The notes beneath the pieces were generated by a model, which did no database searches, had not been told where the DNA came from, and worked only from the letters and a program-made list of their open reading frames with translations. 64,000 bases of DNA, taken from Actinomycetospora termitidis. Lineage in GTDB: Bacteria > Actinomycetota > Actinomycetes > Mycobacteriales > Pseudonocardiaceae. This document shows, one piece after another, positions 51,108 through 57,442 of the stretch (position 1 is the stretch's first letter; each line of letters begins with the position of its first letter). Both the position numbers and the translations under genes were made by a program. The DNA lies in assembly GCF_030286555.1 (NCBI RefSeq), contig NZ_JASVWF010000012.1, positions 17,680 to 81,679 of the forward strand. Reading direction: 5' to 3'.

Positions 51108-52480
51108 CCGAGCAGCTTCTGCAGGCGGGGGACGCTGCGGCGGTCGCCGGTGAGCCCGAACTCCATGTTGTCGGCGTAGGAGAACACCGTCATGTTCAGC
51201 GCCTGACCGTCCAGCGGCACCGAGAGCGGGTACATCCCGGAGAGCTTCGCGCCCTCCCAGTACAGCGGCGCCTTCGGGCCGGGCACGTTCGAGATGATCA
51301 GGTTGAAGCCCGGGTTGATCACCGACGACACCCCGGGCACCGTCCCCAGGGGCAGCGGCGCCGCGACCGCCAACGACAGCGCCGCGACGGCCATCGGGTC
51401 GCGCTGGTCGAGGTTCGCCTTCGCCGCCTTGCCGGAGGCCTTGATGCGCTCGAGGCGCACGCCGGCGTCGGCCTCGTCGGTCGCGAGGGTCACCAGGATC
51501 GCGCCGAGCTGGTTGCCCTCCCCGGTCGTCCCCAGCGACACGGGCAGTGCCGCGACCAGCGGCTTGTCCGGGAGCTCGCCCAGCTCCAGCATGTAGCGGC
51601 GCAGCGCGCCGGAGCACATGGCGAGGACGACGTCGTTCACCGTCGACGAGGTCCGCTCCCGCACCCGCTGGATGCGCTTGAGCGGCCACGACTCGGCGGC
51701 GAAGCGCCGCGCGCCGGTGATCGGGACGTTGAACATGCTGTGCGGCGCCTCGAAGGGCAGCGCGGTGTCGCGGTTCGCCAAGCCGTCGTAGACCGCGTTC
51801 GCGAGCGCCGGCGCGACACCCAGCACGGAGTTCGTGGTGCGGACGGTGTCGGCGACCGCGGAGGACACCGTGCGGTAGCCCTCGGACACCGTGGAGCCGA
51901 CCCACTCCAGGACGCCGGGTTCCGGTCGCTCCTCGACCTCGGCCGCCGGTTGCTTCTTCGACCGCGGATCGACCTGCCAGAACGGCGGGGTGTCGAGGTC
52001 CTCGGGGTCGGTGGAGAGCGTCTTCTGCAGGTGCCGGATGCCGGTGACGCCGTCCATCATCGCGTGGTGGACCTTGAAGTAGGCGGCGAACCGGTCGCCC
52101 TCCACGCCCTCGATGAGGTGGAACTCCCACAGCGGCCGGTGGCGGTCGAGCAGGGACCCGTGCAGGCGGGACACGAGCTCCAGCAGCTCCCGGATCCGGC
52201 CCGGCCGGGGGAGCGCGGAGAGCCGCACGTGGTACTCGATGTCGAGGTTCTTCTCGGGCTCCCAGGCCCACTGGCCGAGGGTGGACAGGCTGCGGTACGC
52301 GCGGCGCGCGAACGTCGGCGCGACCTCGTTCGACGACACCAGCCGCCGGTGCAGGTCACCCAGGAAGTCCGGGCCCGCGTCCTCGGGGCGGTCGAAGAGC
52401 AGCAGTGACCCCACATGGGTGGGGTGCTCCCGGGACTCGGCGAGCAGGAACATCGAGTCCCGGAACGACATCACACCCAT
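51050..52480 (-). CDS. Wax ester synthase/diacylglycerol acyltransferase (WS/DGAT)
   Basis: This 476-residue member of the actinobacterial WS/DGAT family makes triacylglycerol or wax esters from acyl-CoA and diacylglycerol or fatty alcohols. The catalytic HHxxxDG motif is KVHHAMMDGVTG with His 138-139 and Asp 143. Other conserved blocks are LWEFHLIEG, STVNDVVLAMCSGALRRYML and NLIISNVPGPKAPLYWEGAK. It is probably associated with the inner membrane and lipid bodies. The ATG at 52480 has GGAGG nine bases upstream. Two in-frame Mets upstream are alternatives. The 3' end overlaps the gluconate kinase gene. Confidence 0.93.
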   Translation of the reverse strand: MGVMSFRDSMFLLAESREHPTHVGSLLLFDRPEDAGPDFLGDLHRRLVSSNEVAPTFARRAYRSLSTLGQWAWEPEKNLDIEYHVRLSALPRPGRIRELLELVSRLHGSLLDRHRPLWEFHLIEGVEGDRFAAYFKVHHAMMDGVTGIRHLQKTLSTDPEDLDTPPFWQVDPRSKKQPAAEVEERPEPGVLEWVGSTVSEGYRTVSSAVADTVRTTNSVLGVAPALANAVYDGLANRDTALPFEAPHSMFNVPITGARRFAAESWPLKRIQRVRERTSSTVNDVVLAMCSGALRRYMLELGELPDKPLVAALPVSLGTTGEGNQLGAILVTLATDEADAGVRLERIKASGKAAKANLDQRDPMAVAALSLAVAAPLPLGTVPGVSSVINPGFNLIISNVPGPKAPLYWEGAKLSGMYPLSVPLDGQALNMTVFSYADNMEFGLTGDRRSVPRLQKLLGYLEDALVELEAVADAADS

Positions 52481-52576
52481 GCGAACCATCCTCCCGCCGC
52501 GGACCTGTCCAGGAGAGAACGCCCCGCTCGCCCCGTCGATGACGCCGCCCTCACCGCGATCATGGTGATGCCCGTC

Positions 52577-53011
52577 TCACGTGTCCGCGAAACGGGCCAG
52601 GGCGTCGTCCAGCTCGGCCAGCGAGCCCACCTCCGTACCCCCGCTGCGCCGCACGACCGCGCCGATCATCAGGTTGTAGCGCAACCCCTCCTCGCCGCCC
52701 TGGCGCAGGTCGTTGCGGTACGCGATCACCGGCTTCCCGTGCGCCGCGGCCCAGGCAACCTCGATCACCGTGCCGTTGTCCGGGGGCTCCTGGTCCAGGC
52801 ACGCCACGAGGAGATCGGCCCGCTCCGCGATCGAGTCCAGGTGGATGTCACCGAGGGCGAGCCACCGGTCGTCACCCTGCGGCAGGTCGACGGCCCACGG
52901 GTCGATCACGTCCACGTGCCTCGTGATCAGCGGCAGCAGCTGCTCGGTGTAGAAGAGCCGCGTGGACTCGGCGAACCCGTAGGGACTGGCCACGTAGGCG
53001 GTCTGGCGCAC
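52577..53011 (-). CDS. Nucleoside 2-deoxyribosyltransferase-like protein
   Basis: This 144-residue protein of the NDT family moves deoxyribose between bases or hydrolyses deoxynucleotides. Features are VASPYGFAESTRLFYTEQLL near 8-27 (substrate site), HLDSIAERADLLVACLDQEP near 55 with Asp, and DNGTVIEVAWAAAHGKPVIA near 78 with the nucleophile Glu. The C-terminus is variable. The GTG at 53011 gives a natural N-terminus. It may act on damaged or modified nucleotides, but the substrate is unclear. It is separated from the epimerase gene by a family A repeat. Confidence 0.8.
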   Translation of the reverse strand: MRQTAYVASPYGFAESTRLFYTEQLLPLITRHVDVIDPWAVDLPQGDDRWLALGDIHLDSIAERADLLVACLDQEPPDNGTVIEVAWAAAHGKPVIAYRNDLRQGGEEGLRYNLMIGAVVRRSGGTEVGSLAELDDALARFADT

Positions 53012-53020
53012 CTCACCACG

Positions 53021-53060
53021 GTGTCAGCACTGCGGCCATGCTGACGCTGGACGTCACGAA
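53021..53060 (+). repeat. Palindromic repeat family A, copy 4
   Basis: GGTGTCAGCACTGCGGCCAT followed by GCTGACGCTGGACGTCACGA. It is identical over the core to the copy at 29709. It lies between two divergent genes, so it cannot serve only as a terminator. Confidence 0.85.
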
Positions 53061-53090
53061 AGCCGCAACCACGCAGGGCAGGATGGCCCG

Positions 53091-54056
53091 GTGCGGGTCG
53101 TGGTGACGGGAGCGGGAGGGTTCGTCGGGCGGCACGTCGTCCAGGCCTTCACGACGGCGGGTCACGACGTCCTGGGCCTCGGGCGCTCGGCGTTCGAGCC
53201 GGCCACCCCCGGCGTCAGCAGTGCGGCCATGCTGTCACTGGACGGCACGAATGCCGCACCGTCGCTCGCCGCCGCCCTGGCCGACGCCGACGTCGTCTGC
53301 CACCTCGCCGCCCGGGTGCGCGTACGGGAGTCCCGCGAGGACCCGCTCGGCTACTGGCGGGCCAACCTCGGAGGGACGGCGGCCGTGCTCGGCGCGTGCC
53401 GACCGTCGACGCGGGTCGTCATCGCCTCGACGTGCTCGGTGTATGCGCCGTCGTACGACCCGATCGGCGAGGACGCACCGCTCGCGCCCGCCAGCCCCTA
53501 CGCGGCCACGAAGCTCGCCGCCGACCTCCTCGCCCGCGACGTGGCGACGGCGGGAGGACCCGGCGTCGTGAGTCTCCGCGCCTTCAACGTCGCGGGGCCG
53601 GGGGACAGCGACACCTCCCGCGTGGTCCCGGCCCTGCTCTCCCGGGCCGGCCAACCGCCCCCGGGTGTCAGCAGTGCGGCCATGCTGTCGCCGGACGGCA
53701 CGAATGCCGCATCGTCGACCCCGTTCCGCGTCAACGGCGACGGGTCGGCGGTCCGCGACTACCTCCACGTCGCCGACATCGCCGAGGCCTTCGTCGCCGC
53801 GGTCGACGCCGCCGAGCCCGGCACCTGGCGCGCCTACACGGTCGGCTCCGGGCGGGGCACCTCCGTCGCGGACCTGGTCGCCACCGCCCGGCGCATCACA
53901 GGCGCCGACATCCCCGTCGAGCACGGACCTGCCGTCGACGAACCGGTCCGTCTCGTGGCCGACCCCGCCCGCATCCACGCCGACCTCGGCTGGCGGGCGA
54001 CCCGGTCCGACCCGGAGCGCATCGTCGCCGACGCCTGGGAGGCGCTCACCCGCTGA
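53091..54056 (+). CDS. NAD-dependent sugar epimerase/dehydratase with repeat-encoded inserts
   Basis: This 321-residue extended SDR starts VRVVVTGAGGFVGRHVVQAF (Gly-rich NAD loop). It has STCSVYAPSYDP, the catalytic SPYAATKLAADLLARD (Tyr-x3-Lys) near 137-152, NVAGPGDS and DYLHVADIAEAFVAAVDAAE near 223. It likely acts on a nucleotide sugar (UDP-glucose 4-epimerase-like), substrate unknown. Residues 40-56 and 191-207 are near-identical peptides (GVSSAAMLSLDGTNAA and GVSSAAMLSPDGTNAA) encoded by family A repeats placed in surface loops. Catalytic motifs remain intact and the frame is open, so the protein is probably still made. The GTG start appears leaderless. Its 3' end overlaps the convergent alkB gene by 11 bases. 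Confidence 0.85.
   Translation: MRVVVTGAGGFVGRHVVQAFTTAGHDVLGLGRSAFEPATPGVSSAAMLSLDGTNAAPSLAAALADADVVCHLAARVRVRESREDPLGYWRANLGGTAAVLGACRPSTRVVIASTCSVYAPSYDPIGEDAPLAPASPYAATKLAADLLARDVATAGGPGVVSLRAFNVAGPGDSDTSRVVPALLSRAGQPPPGVSSAAMLSPDGTNAASSTPFRVNGDGSAVRDYLHVADIAEAFVAAVDAAEPGTWRAYTVGSGRGTSVADLVATARRITGADIPVEHGPAVDEPVRLVADPARIHADLGWRATRSDPERIVADAWEALTR
53210..53258 (+). repeat. Palindromic repeat family A, in-gene copy 5
   Basis: An in-frame copy inside the epimerase gene, reading GGCGTCAGCAGTGCGGCCAT then GCTGTCACTGGACGGCACGA. Relative to intergenic copies it has TGCTGTC for TGCTGAC and GACGGC for GACGTC. It encodes residues 40-56. Confidence 0.8.
53663..53710 (+). repeat. Palindromic repeat family A, in-gene copy 6
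   Basis: The second in-frame copy, differing from the first in-gene copy at only three of 48 bases and sharing the TGCTGTC and GACGGC changes. It encodes residues 191-207 of the epimerase. Confidence 0.8.
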
Positions 54057-54732
54057 GCCCGGACACCCGCAGTGTCAGGTTGAGCCGCTCCCCGGGGCCG
54101 GTGCCGACGCGGGGCACGTCGCGCTCCGGCAGCAGCTTCGGGACGCCGTGGTGGACCAGGCGGTTCTCGCGCCCGAACACCAGCAGGTCCCCGGAGCACA
54201 GCTCGACGTCCTGCCAGGGCCCGCGTCGGTGGTGGGGGCTGCCGATCCGGAACACGCATGCGGTTCCGAGGCTCAGCGACACGACCGGGTCCGGGGCGAG
54301 CTCCTCCCGGTCCTGGTGCATCCCCAGCCGCGCGTCCCCACGGTAGGAGTTCACCAGGGCCACGTCGGGCCGGTAGGCCGCGCCTGCGGCGGGATCGTCG
54401 TAGGCGTCGGCGACGGCGTCCGCGCCGAGGTCCGCCAGCCACCCGGGGAACGGCTGGACCGCCGAGCCGTCCTGGTCGTCGCGGGTCCTGCTGTAGCGGT
54501 AGGGGATCCAGTGCCACCCCAGGCACACCGTCTCGACGCTCATCCGCGCCCCGCCGGGCAGTGTCGCTCGCCGAGCGCCCGGTCCCTGGCGGGCCCACGC
54601 CCGCGCCGCCTCGACCAGGTCCCGCTGCGCGGTGAGCCCGAGCCAGCCCGGGACGTGGACCACCCCGGGCGCGAGCCTGCGCCGCGGGCGCGGGATCAGC
54701 TCGAGCGCGCCGTCGTCGGGGTCGGAAGCCAT
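54046..54732 (-). CDS. alkB: AlkB-like 2-oxoglutarate/Fe(II) dioxygenase
   Basis: This 228-residue AlkB-family dioxygenase oxidatively removes alkyl lesions from DNA or RNA bases. The fold is marked by VNSYRGDARLGMHQDREELA near 127-146 (Asn-x-Tyr and metal-binding His-x-Asp), GDLLVFGRENRLVHHGVPK near 180 with the third His, and ERLNLTLRVSG at the end (2-oxoglutarate-binding Arg, RxNxTxR). The ATG at 54732 lies just after a low-complexity stretch. It is downstream of the aldo/keto reductase gene on the same strand (122 bases), possibly cotranscribed. Confidence 0.93.
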   Translation of the reverse strand: MASDPDDGALELIPRPRRRLAPGVVHVPGWLGLTAQRDLVEAARAWARQGPGARRATLPGGARMSVETVCLGWHWIPYRYSRTRDDQDGSAVQPFPGWLADLGADAVADAYDDPAAGAAYRPDVALVNSYRGDARLGMHQDREELAPDPVVSLSLGTACVFRIGSPHHRRGPWQDVELCSGDLLVFGRENRLVHHGVPKLLPERDVPRVGTGPGERLNLTLRVSGLSG

Positions 54733-54854
54733 GTCCCTGCAACACCGACGTGGGCCTCGTCGTTGCATCGAGGCCGCGGCCGATCTCATGGGCCGCACCG
54801 AGGGCCGGGCTCACCGACTCCCGGCTGCGGCAGCGCTCGTGTCACTGCTGTGGC

Positions 54855-55715
54855 TCAACCGGCTGCCACCGCCAGGCGCGGATCCTCGGGGACCGGGCCG
54901 ATGCGCCCGGCGCCGTCGGGGACGTGCAGCGCCGCGATCGCGTCCATGTCCGCGTCGCTGAGGGCGAAGTCGAAGACCGCGCGGTTCCCGGCGATGCGCT
55001 CCGGGGTGTCGGACTTCGGGATGACGATCCGACCCTCCTGGAGGTGCCAGCGCAGCACCACCTGGGACGTGGTGCGGCCGAGTCGCGCCGCGATCGCCCC
55101 GAGGGCGGGCTCGTGCAGGACCGCACCGCGTCCCAGCGGGCTCCATGCCTCGGTCTGGATGCCGTGCTCGGCGTGCAGCGCGCGCAGCTCGTGCTGCTGC
55201 AGGTGGGGGTGCAACTCGATCTGGTTGACCGCGGGCACGGTGCCGCCCAGCTCGAGCACCCGCTCGAGGTGGCCGTGGCGGAAGTTGGAGACCCCGATCG
55301 CGCGCGTCCGACCCTCGGCGAGCAGCTGCTCCATCGCATCCCAGGTGGCCACGCACTCGGCGAGCTGGTCGGTGGGCCAGTGCACGAGGTAGAGGTCGAC
55401 GTAGTCCAAGCCGAGCCGGTCGAGACTCTGCTGCGCGCAGTCCAGGGCGTGGCGGCAGCCGGCGGTGCCGTTCCAGACCTTGGTGGTGACGAAGAGGTCC
55501 TCACGGGGCAGACCGAAGGCGGCGAGGGCAGCGCCGACCCCGTCCTCGTTGCCGTAGACCGCCGCGGTGTCGACGCTGCGGTAGCCGCGGGCGAGCGCCT
55601 CGGTCACCGAGGCCTCGGCGTCGCGGGCCTCGGAGACGCCGAACCCGAGCTGGGGCATCAGCACCCCGTTGTTGAGGACCACCCGGGTGGCCGGGTCGGT
55701 CGGACCGTTCGACAT
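54855..55715 (-). CDS. Aldo/keto reductase
   Basis: This 286-residue AKR (AKR5-type, 2,5-diketo-gluconate reductase-like) reduces aldehydes or ketones with NADPH. The catalytic tetrad is visible: Asp in RSVDTAAVYGNEDGVG (with Tyr), Lys in FVTTKVWNG and His in LVHWPTDQ. The NADPH-binding end has IVIPKSDTPERIAGN near 240. The ATG at 55715 follows AGGAG by six bases. It is divergent from a TetR gene, with two AGACGACCGGTCA sites in the shared 118-base promoter region, so TetR control is likely. Confidence 0.92.
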   Translation of the reverse strand: MSNGPTDPATRVVLNNGVLMPQLGFGVSEARDAEASVTEALARGYRSVDTAAVYGNEDGVGAALAAFGLPREDLFVTTKVWNGTAGCRHALDCAQQSLDRLGLDYVDLYLVHWPTDQLAECVATWDAMEQLLAEGRTRAIGVSNFRHGHLERVLELGGTVPAVNQIELHPHLQQHELRALHAEHGIQTEAWSPLGRGAVLHEPALGAIAARLGRTTSQVVLRWHLQEGRIVIPKSDTPERIAGNRAVFDFALSDADMDAIAALHVPDGAGRIGPVPEDPRLAVAAG

Positions 55716-55730
55716 GGCAGCTCCTAAACA

Positions 55731-55823
55731 AGACGACCGGTCACTTTGATACCCGGCCCGCCGCGGGTGGACAACCCGGCGAGGCACGGGTCACGGCTTT
55801 GACAACGGCGAGACGACCGGTCA
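55731..55823. promoter_or_regulatory. Divergent promoter with two TetR-type operators
   Basis: The 13-mer AGACGACCGGTCA occurs at 55731-55743 and again at 55811-55823, each centred on the palindrome GACCGGTC. They lie just outside the starts of the AKR and TetR genes. A third GACCGGTC palindrome lies at 56446-56465. The TetR protein at 55834 is the likely binder. Confidence 0.7.
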
Positions 55824-55833
55824 GATTGGAGAC

Positions 55834-56403
55834 GTGCCACAGAGGAGCCATCGCGCCGCGATCGTGGAGAACGCCGAGGCGTTGCTGCGTCGCAAGGGCC
55901 TGGTGGCGGCGAGCGTCGCGGACATCACCAAGGCCGCGGGTGTGCCGAAGGGGTCGTTCTACAACCACTTCGAGAGCAAGGAAGCCCTGCTCGCCGAGAT
56001 CGTGCAGCGCTTCTGCGCGGCCACTGATCTGAGCAACCTGGAGGGGGACGGACCCGCCGTCGAGCGGCTCCGAGCCCACTTCACCGCCTGCAGCGCTCGC
56101 CTGGAGAGCGGCATGGAGTTCGGCTGCCTGCTCGGCAGCGCGGCGGCCGAGGCCCCGACGACGGCCGGTGGCCGCGTCCAGCAGGCGGTCCGTGACGGTC
56201 TCGAGGTCTGGTCGAAGGCGATCGCGGCCACGGTCGCCGAAGGGCAGGACGCGGGGGAGATCACGACCGTCCAGCCGGCCACGGAGATCGCCGACTTCCT
56301 CATCGAGACCTTCGAGGGCGCGGCCCTGCTCGCGAAGGCCACGGCCGACTACACCGCCCCGCTGCGCCACGTCGAGCTCGCGCTCGCGACGCTGCGCCAG
56401 TAG
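55834..56403 (+). CDS. TetR-family transcriptional regulator
   Basis: This 189-residue TetR regulator starts with the helix-turn-helix region IVENAEALLRRKGLVAASVA then DITKAAGVPKGSFYNHFESK (recognition helix about 40-50). The C-terminal half (FGCLLGSAAAEAPTTAGGRV and VWSKAIAATVAEGQDAGEIT) matches the TetR_C group of reductase regulators (AcrR/NemR-like), which often sense electrophiles. The start is GTG at 55834, following a GACCGGTC operator closely, so it should autoregulate. It also probably controls the divergent AKR and perhaps the SDR-molybdopterin genes downstream, where the palindrome recurs. Confidence 0.92.
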   Translation: MPQRSHRAAIVENAEALLRRKGLVAASVADITKAAGVPKGSFYNHFESKEALLAEIVQRFCAATDLSNLEGDGPAVERLRAHFTACSARLESGMEFGCLLGSAAAEAPTTAGGRVQQAVRDGLEVWSKAIAATVAEGQDAGEITTVQPATEIADFLIETFEGAALLAKATADYTAPLRHVELALATLRQ

Positions 56404-56427
56404 GCGGACCGGTACCGGGAGAACTCG

Positions 56428-56640
56428 ATGACCCGTCTCGACGCGGAAGCTGACCGGTCAGCTTCGCTGCCCCTGGTGGACCCGGCCGAGCGGCCGCTCT
56501 ACCTCGCGGCGGCAGAGCGCGCCCTCGAGCGGTACCCGGGACCGGTCGGGGAGCTCATCCACCGCGAACTGCAGGCCTACGGGCTGCACGGGCACCGGCT
56601 CCTCGCGCACGCCTCCTGGACAACCAATCCGAAGAAAGGA
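56428..56640 (+). pseudogene. Truncated small protein gene upstream of SDR
   Basis: About 70 codons are protein-like (MTRLDAEADRSASLPLVDPA, ERPLYLAAAERALERYPGPV, GELIHRELQAYGLHGHRLLA). They resemble the N-terminal part of small actinobacterial proteins with a PGPVGELI segment. After about codon 65 the frame loses its character and runs 300 bases into the SDR gene without a stop, so the original 3' end seems lost. The ATG at 56428 has GGGAGAA upstream. Codons 7-13 lie in the perfect palindrome at 56446-56465. Confidence 0.4.
56446..56465. promoter_or_regulatory. Perfect 20-base palindrome around GACCGGTC
   Basis: GAAGCTGACCGGTCAGCTTC is a perfect 20-base palindrome whose core equals the two operators at 55735 and 55815. 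It lies in the coding start of the truncated gene, 184 bases before the SDR start, and is a candidate third TetR site. Confidence 0.55.
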
Positions 56641-56648
56641 CCCACTCC

Positions 56649-57440
56649 ATGGACCTCGGACTCGCCGGAGCGCGCGCCATCGTCGTCGGCGCCTCGCGCG
56701 GCATCGGGCTGGAGGTGGCGCGCGGCCTGGCCGCGGAAGGGGCCACCGTCGCGATGGTCGCCCGTGGCGCCGAGGAACTCGAACGCGCCGCCGCCACGGT
56801 CGAGGGCAGCGTGCTCACCGAGACCGCGGACACCACCGACGACGCCTCGGTGCGGGCGATGGTGCAGCGGGTGGTCGAGCGCCTCGGCGGGGTCGACGTA
56901 CTGGTCAACGCGGCCGCCCCGCCGGCCGGGGGCGGCCCGGTGCCGGGTCTGACCGAGATCACCGACTCGGCGGTGCTGGGCGCGGTGGACACCAAGGTGG
57001 TGGGGTACCTGCGCGCTGCCCGCGCCGTGGCGCCGCACATGATCGCCCAGGGCTCCGGGCGGATCGTGAACATCTCCGGGATGTTCGCCCGCCGCACCGG
57101 TTCGATCGCGGGGACGCTGCGCAACGTCGGGGTCGCCGCGATCACCGCGAACCTCGCCGACGAGCTCGGCCCGTACGGCATCGGTGCGGTCGTGGTGCAC
57201 CCCGGCACCATGGTCGAGACCGAGCGGACCCCCGGTCTGGTCGCGGACCGCGCGCAGCAGAGCGGGCGAAGTGAGGACGAGGTCCGCGCCGAACTCGGGG
57301 CGCCCAGCAGCATGGGCCGGATCATGACCGCCGAGGAGGTCGCCGACGTCGTCGTCTTCCTCGCCTCGCCGAAGGCCGTCGCAGTCACCGGCGACGCCGT
57401 CGGAGCCGGCGGCGGCAACCGCGGCCAGATCTCCTACTGA
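56649..57440 (+). CDS. Short-chain dehydrogenase/reductase
   Basis: This 263-residue classical SDR has GARAIVVGASRGIGLEVARG at residue 5-24 (cofactor loop), a VNAAAPPAGGGP strand 4 motif, and INISGMFARRTGSIAG-like residues near 138-152. The expected catalytic Tyr-x3-Lys is not plain: after the Ser region the sequence reads RTGSIAGTLRNVGVAAITAN, lacking the usual Tyr. The protein may therefore be a divergent or atypical member. The ATG at 56649 follows AAAGGA. It is 2 bases upstream of the molybdopterin dehydrogenase gene, probably one operon. Confidence 0.8.
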   Translation: MDLGLAGARAIVVGASRGIGLEVARGLAAEGATVAMVARGAEELERAAATVEGSVLTETADTTDDASVRAMVQRVVERLGGVDVLVNAAAPPAGGGPVPGLTEITDSAVLGAVDTKVVGYLRAARAVAPHMIAQGSGRIVNISGMFARRTGSIAGTLRNVGVAAITANLADELGPYGIGAVVVHPGTMVETERTPGLVADRAQQSGRSEDEVRAELGAPSSMGRIMTAEEVADVVVFLASPKAVAVTGDAVGAGGGNRGQISY

Positions 57441-57442
57441 TC

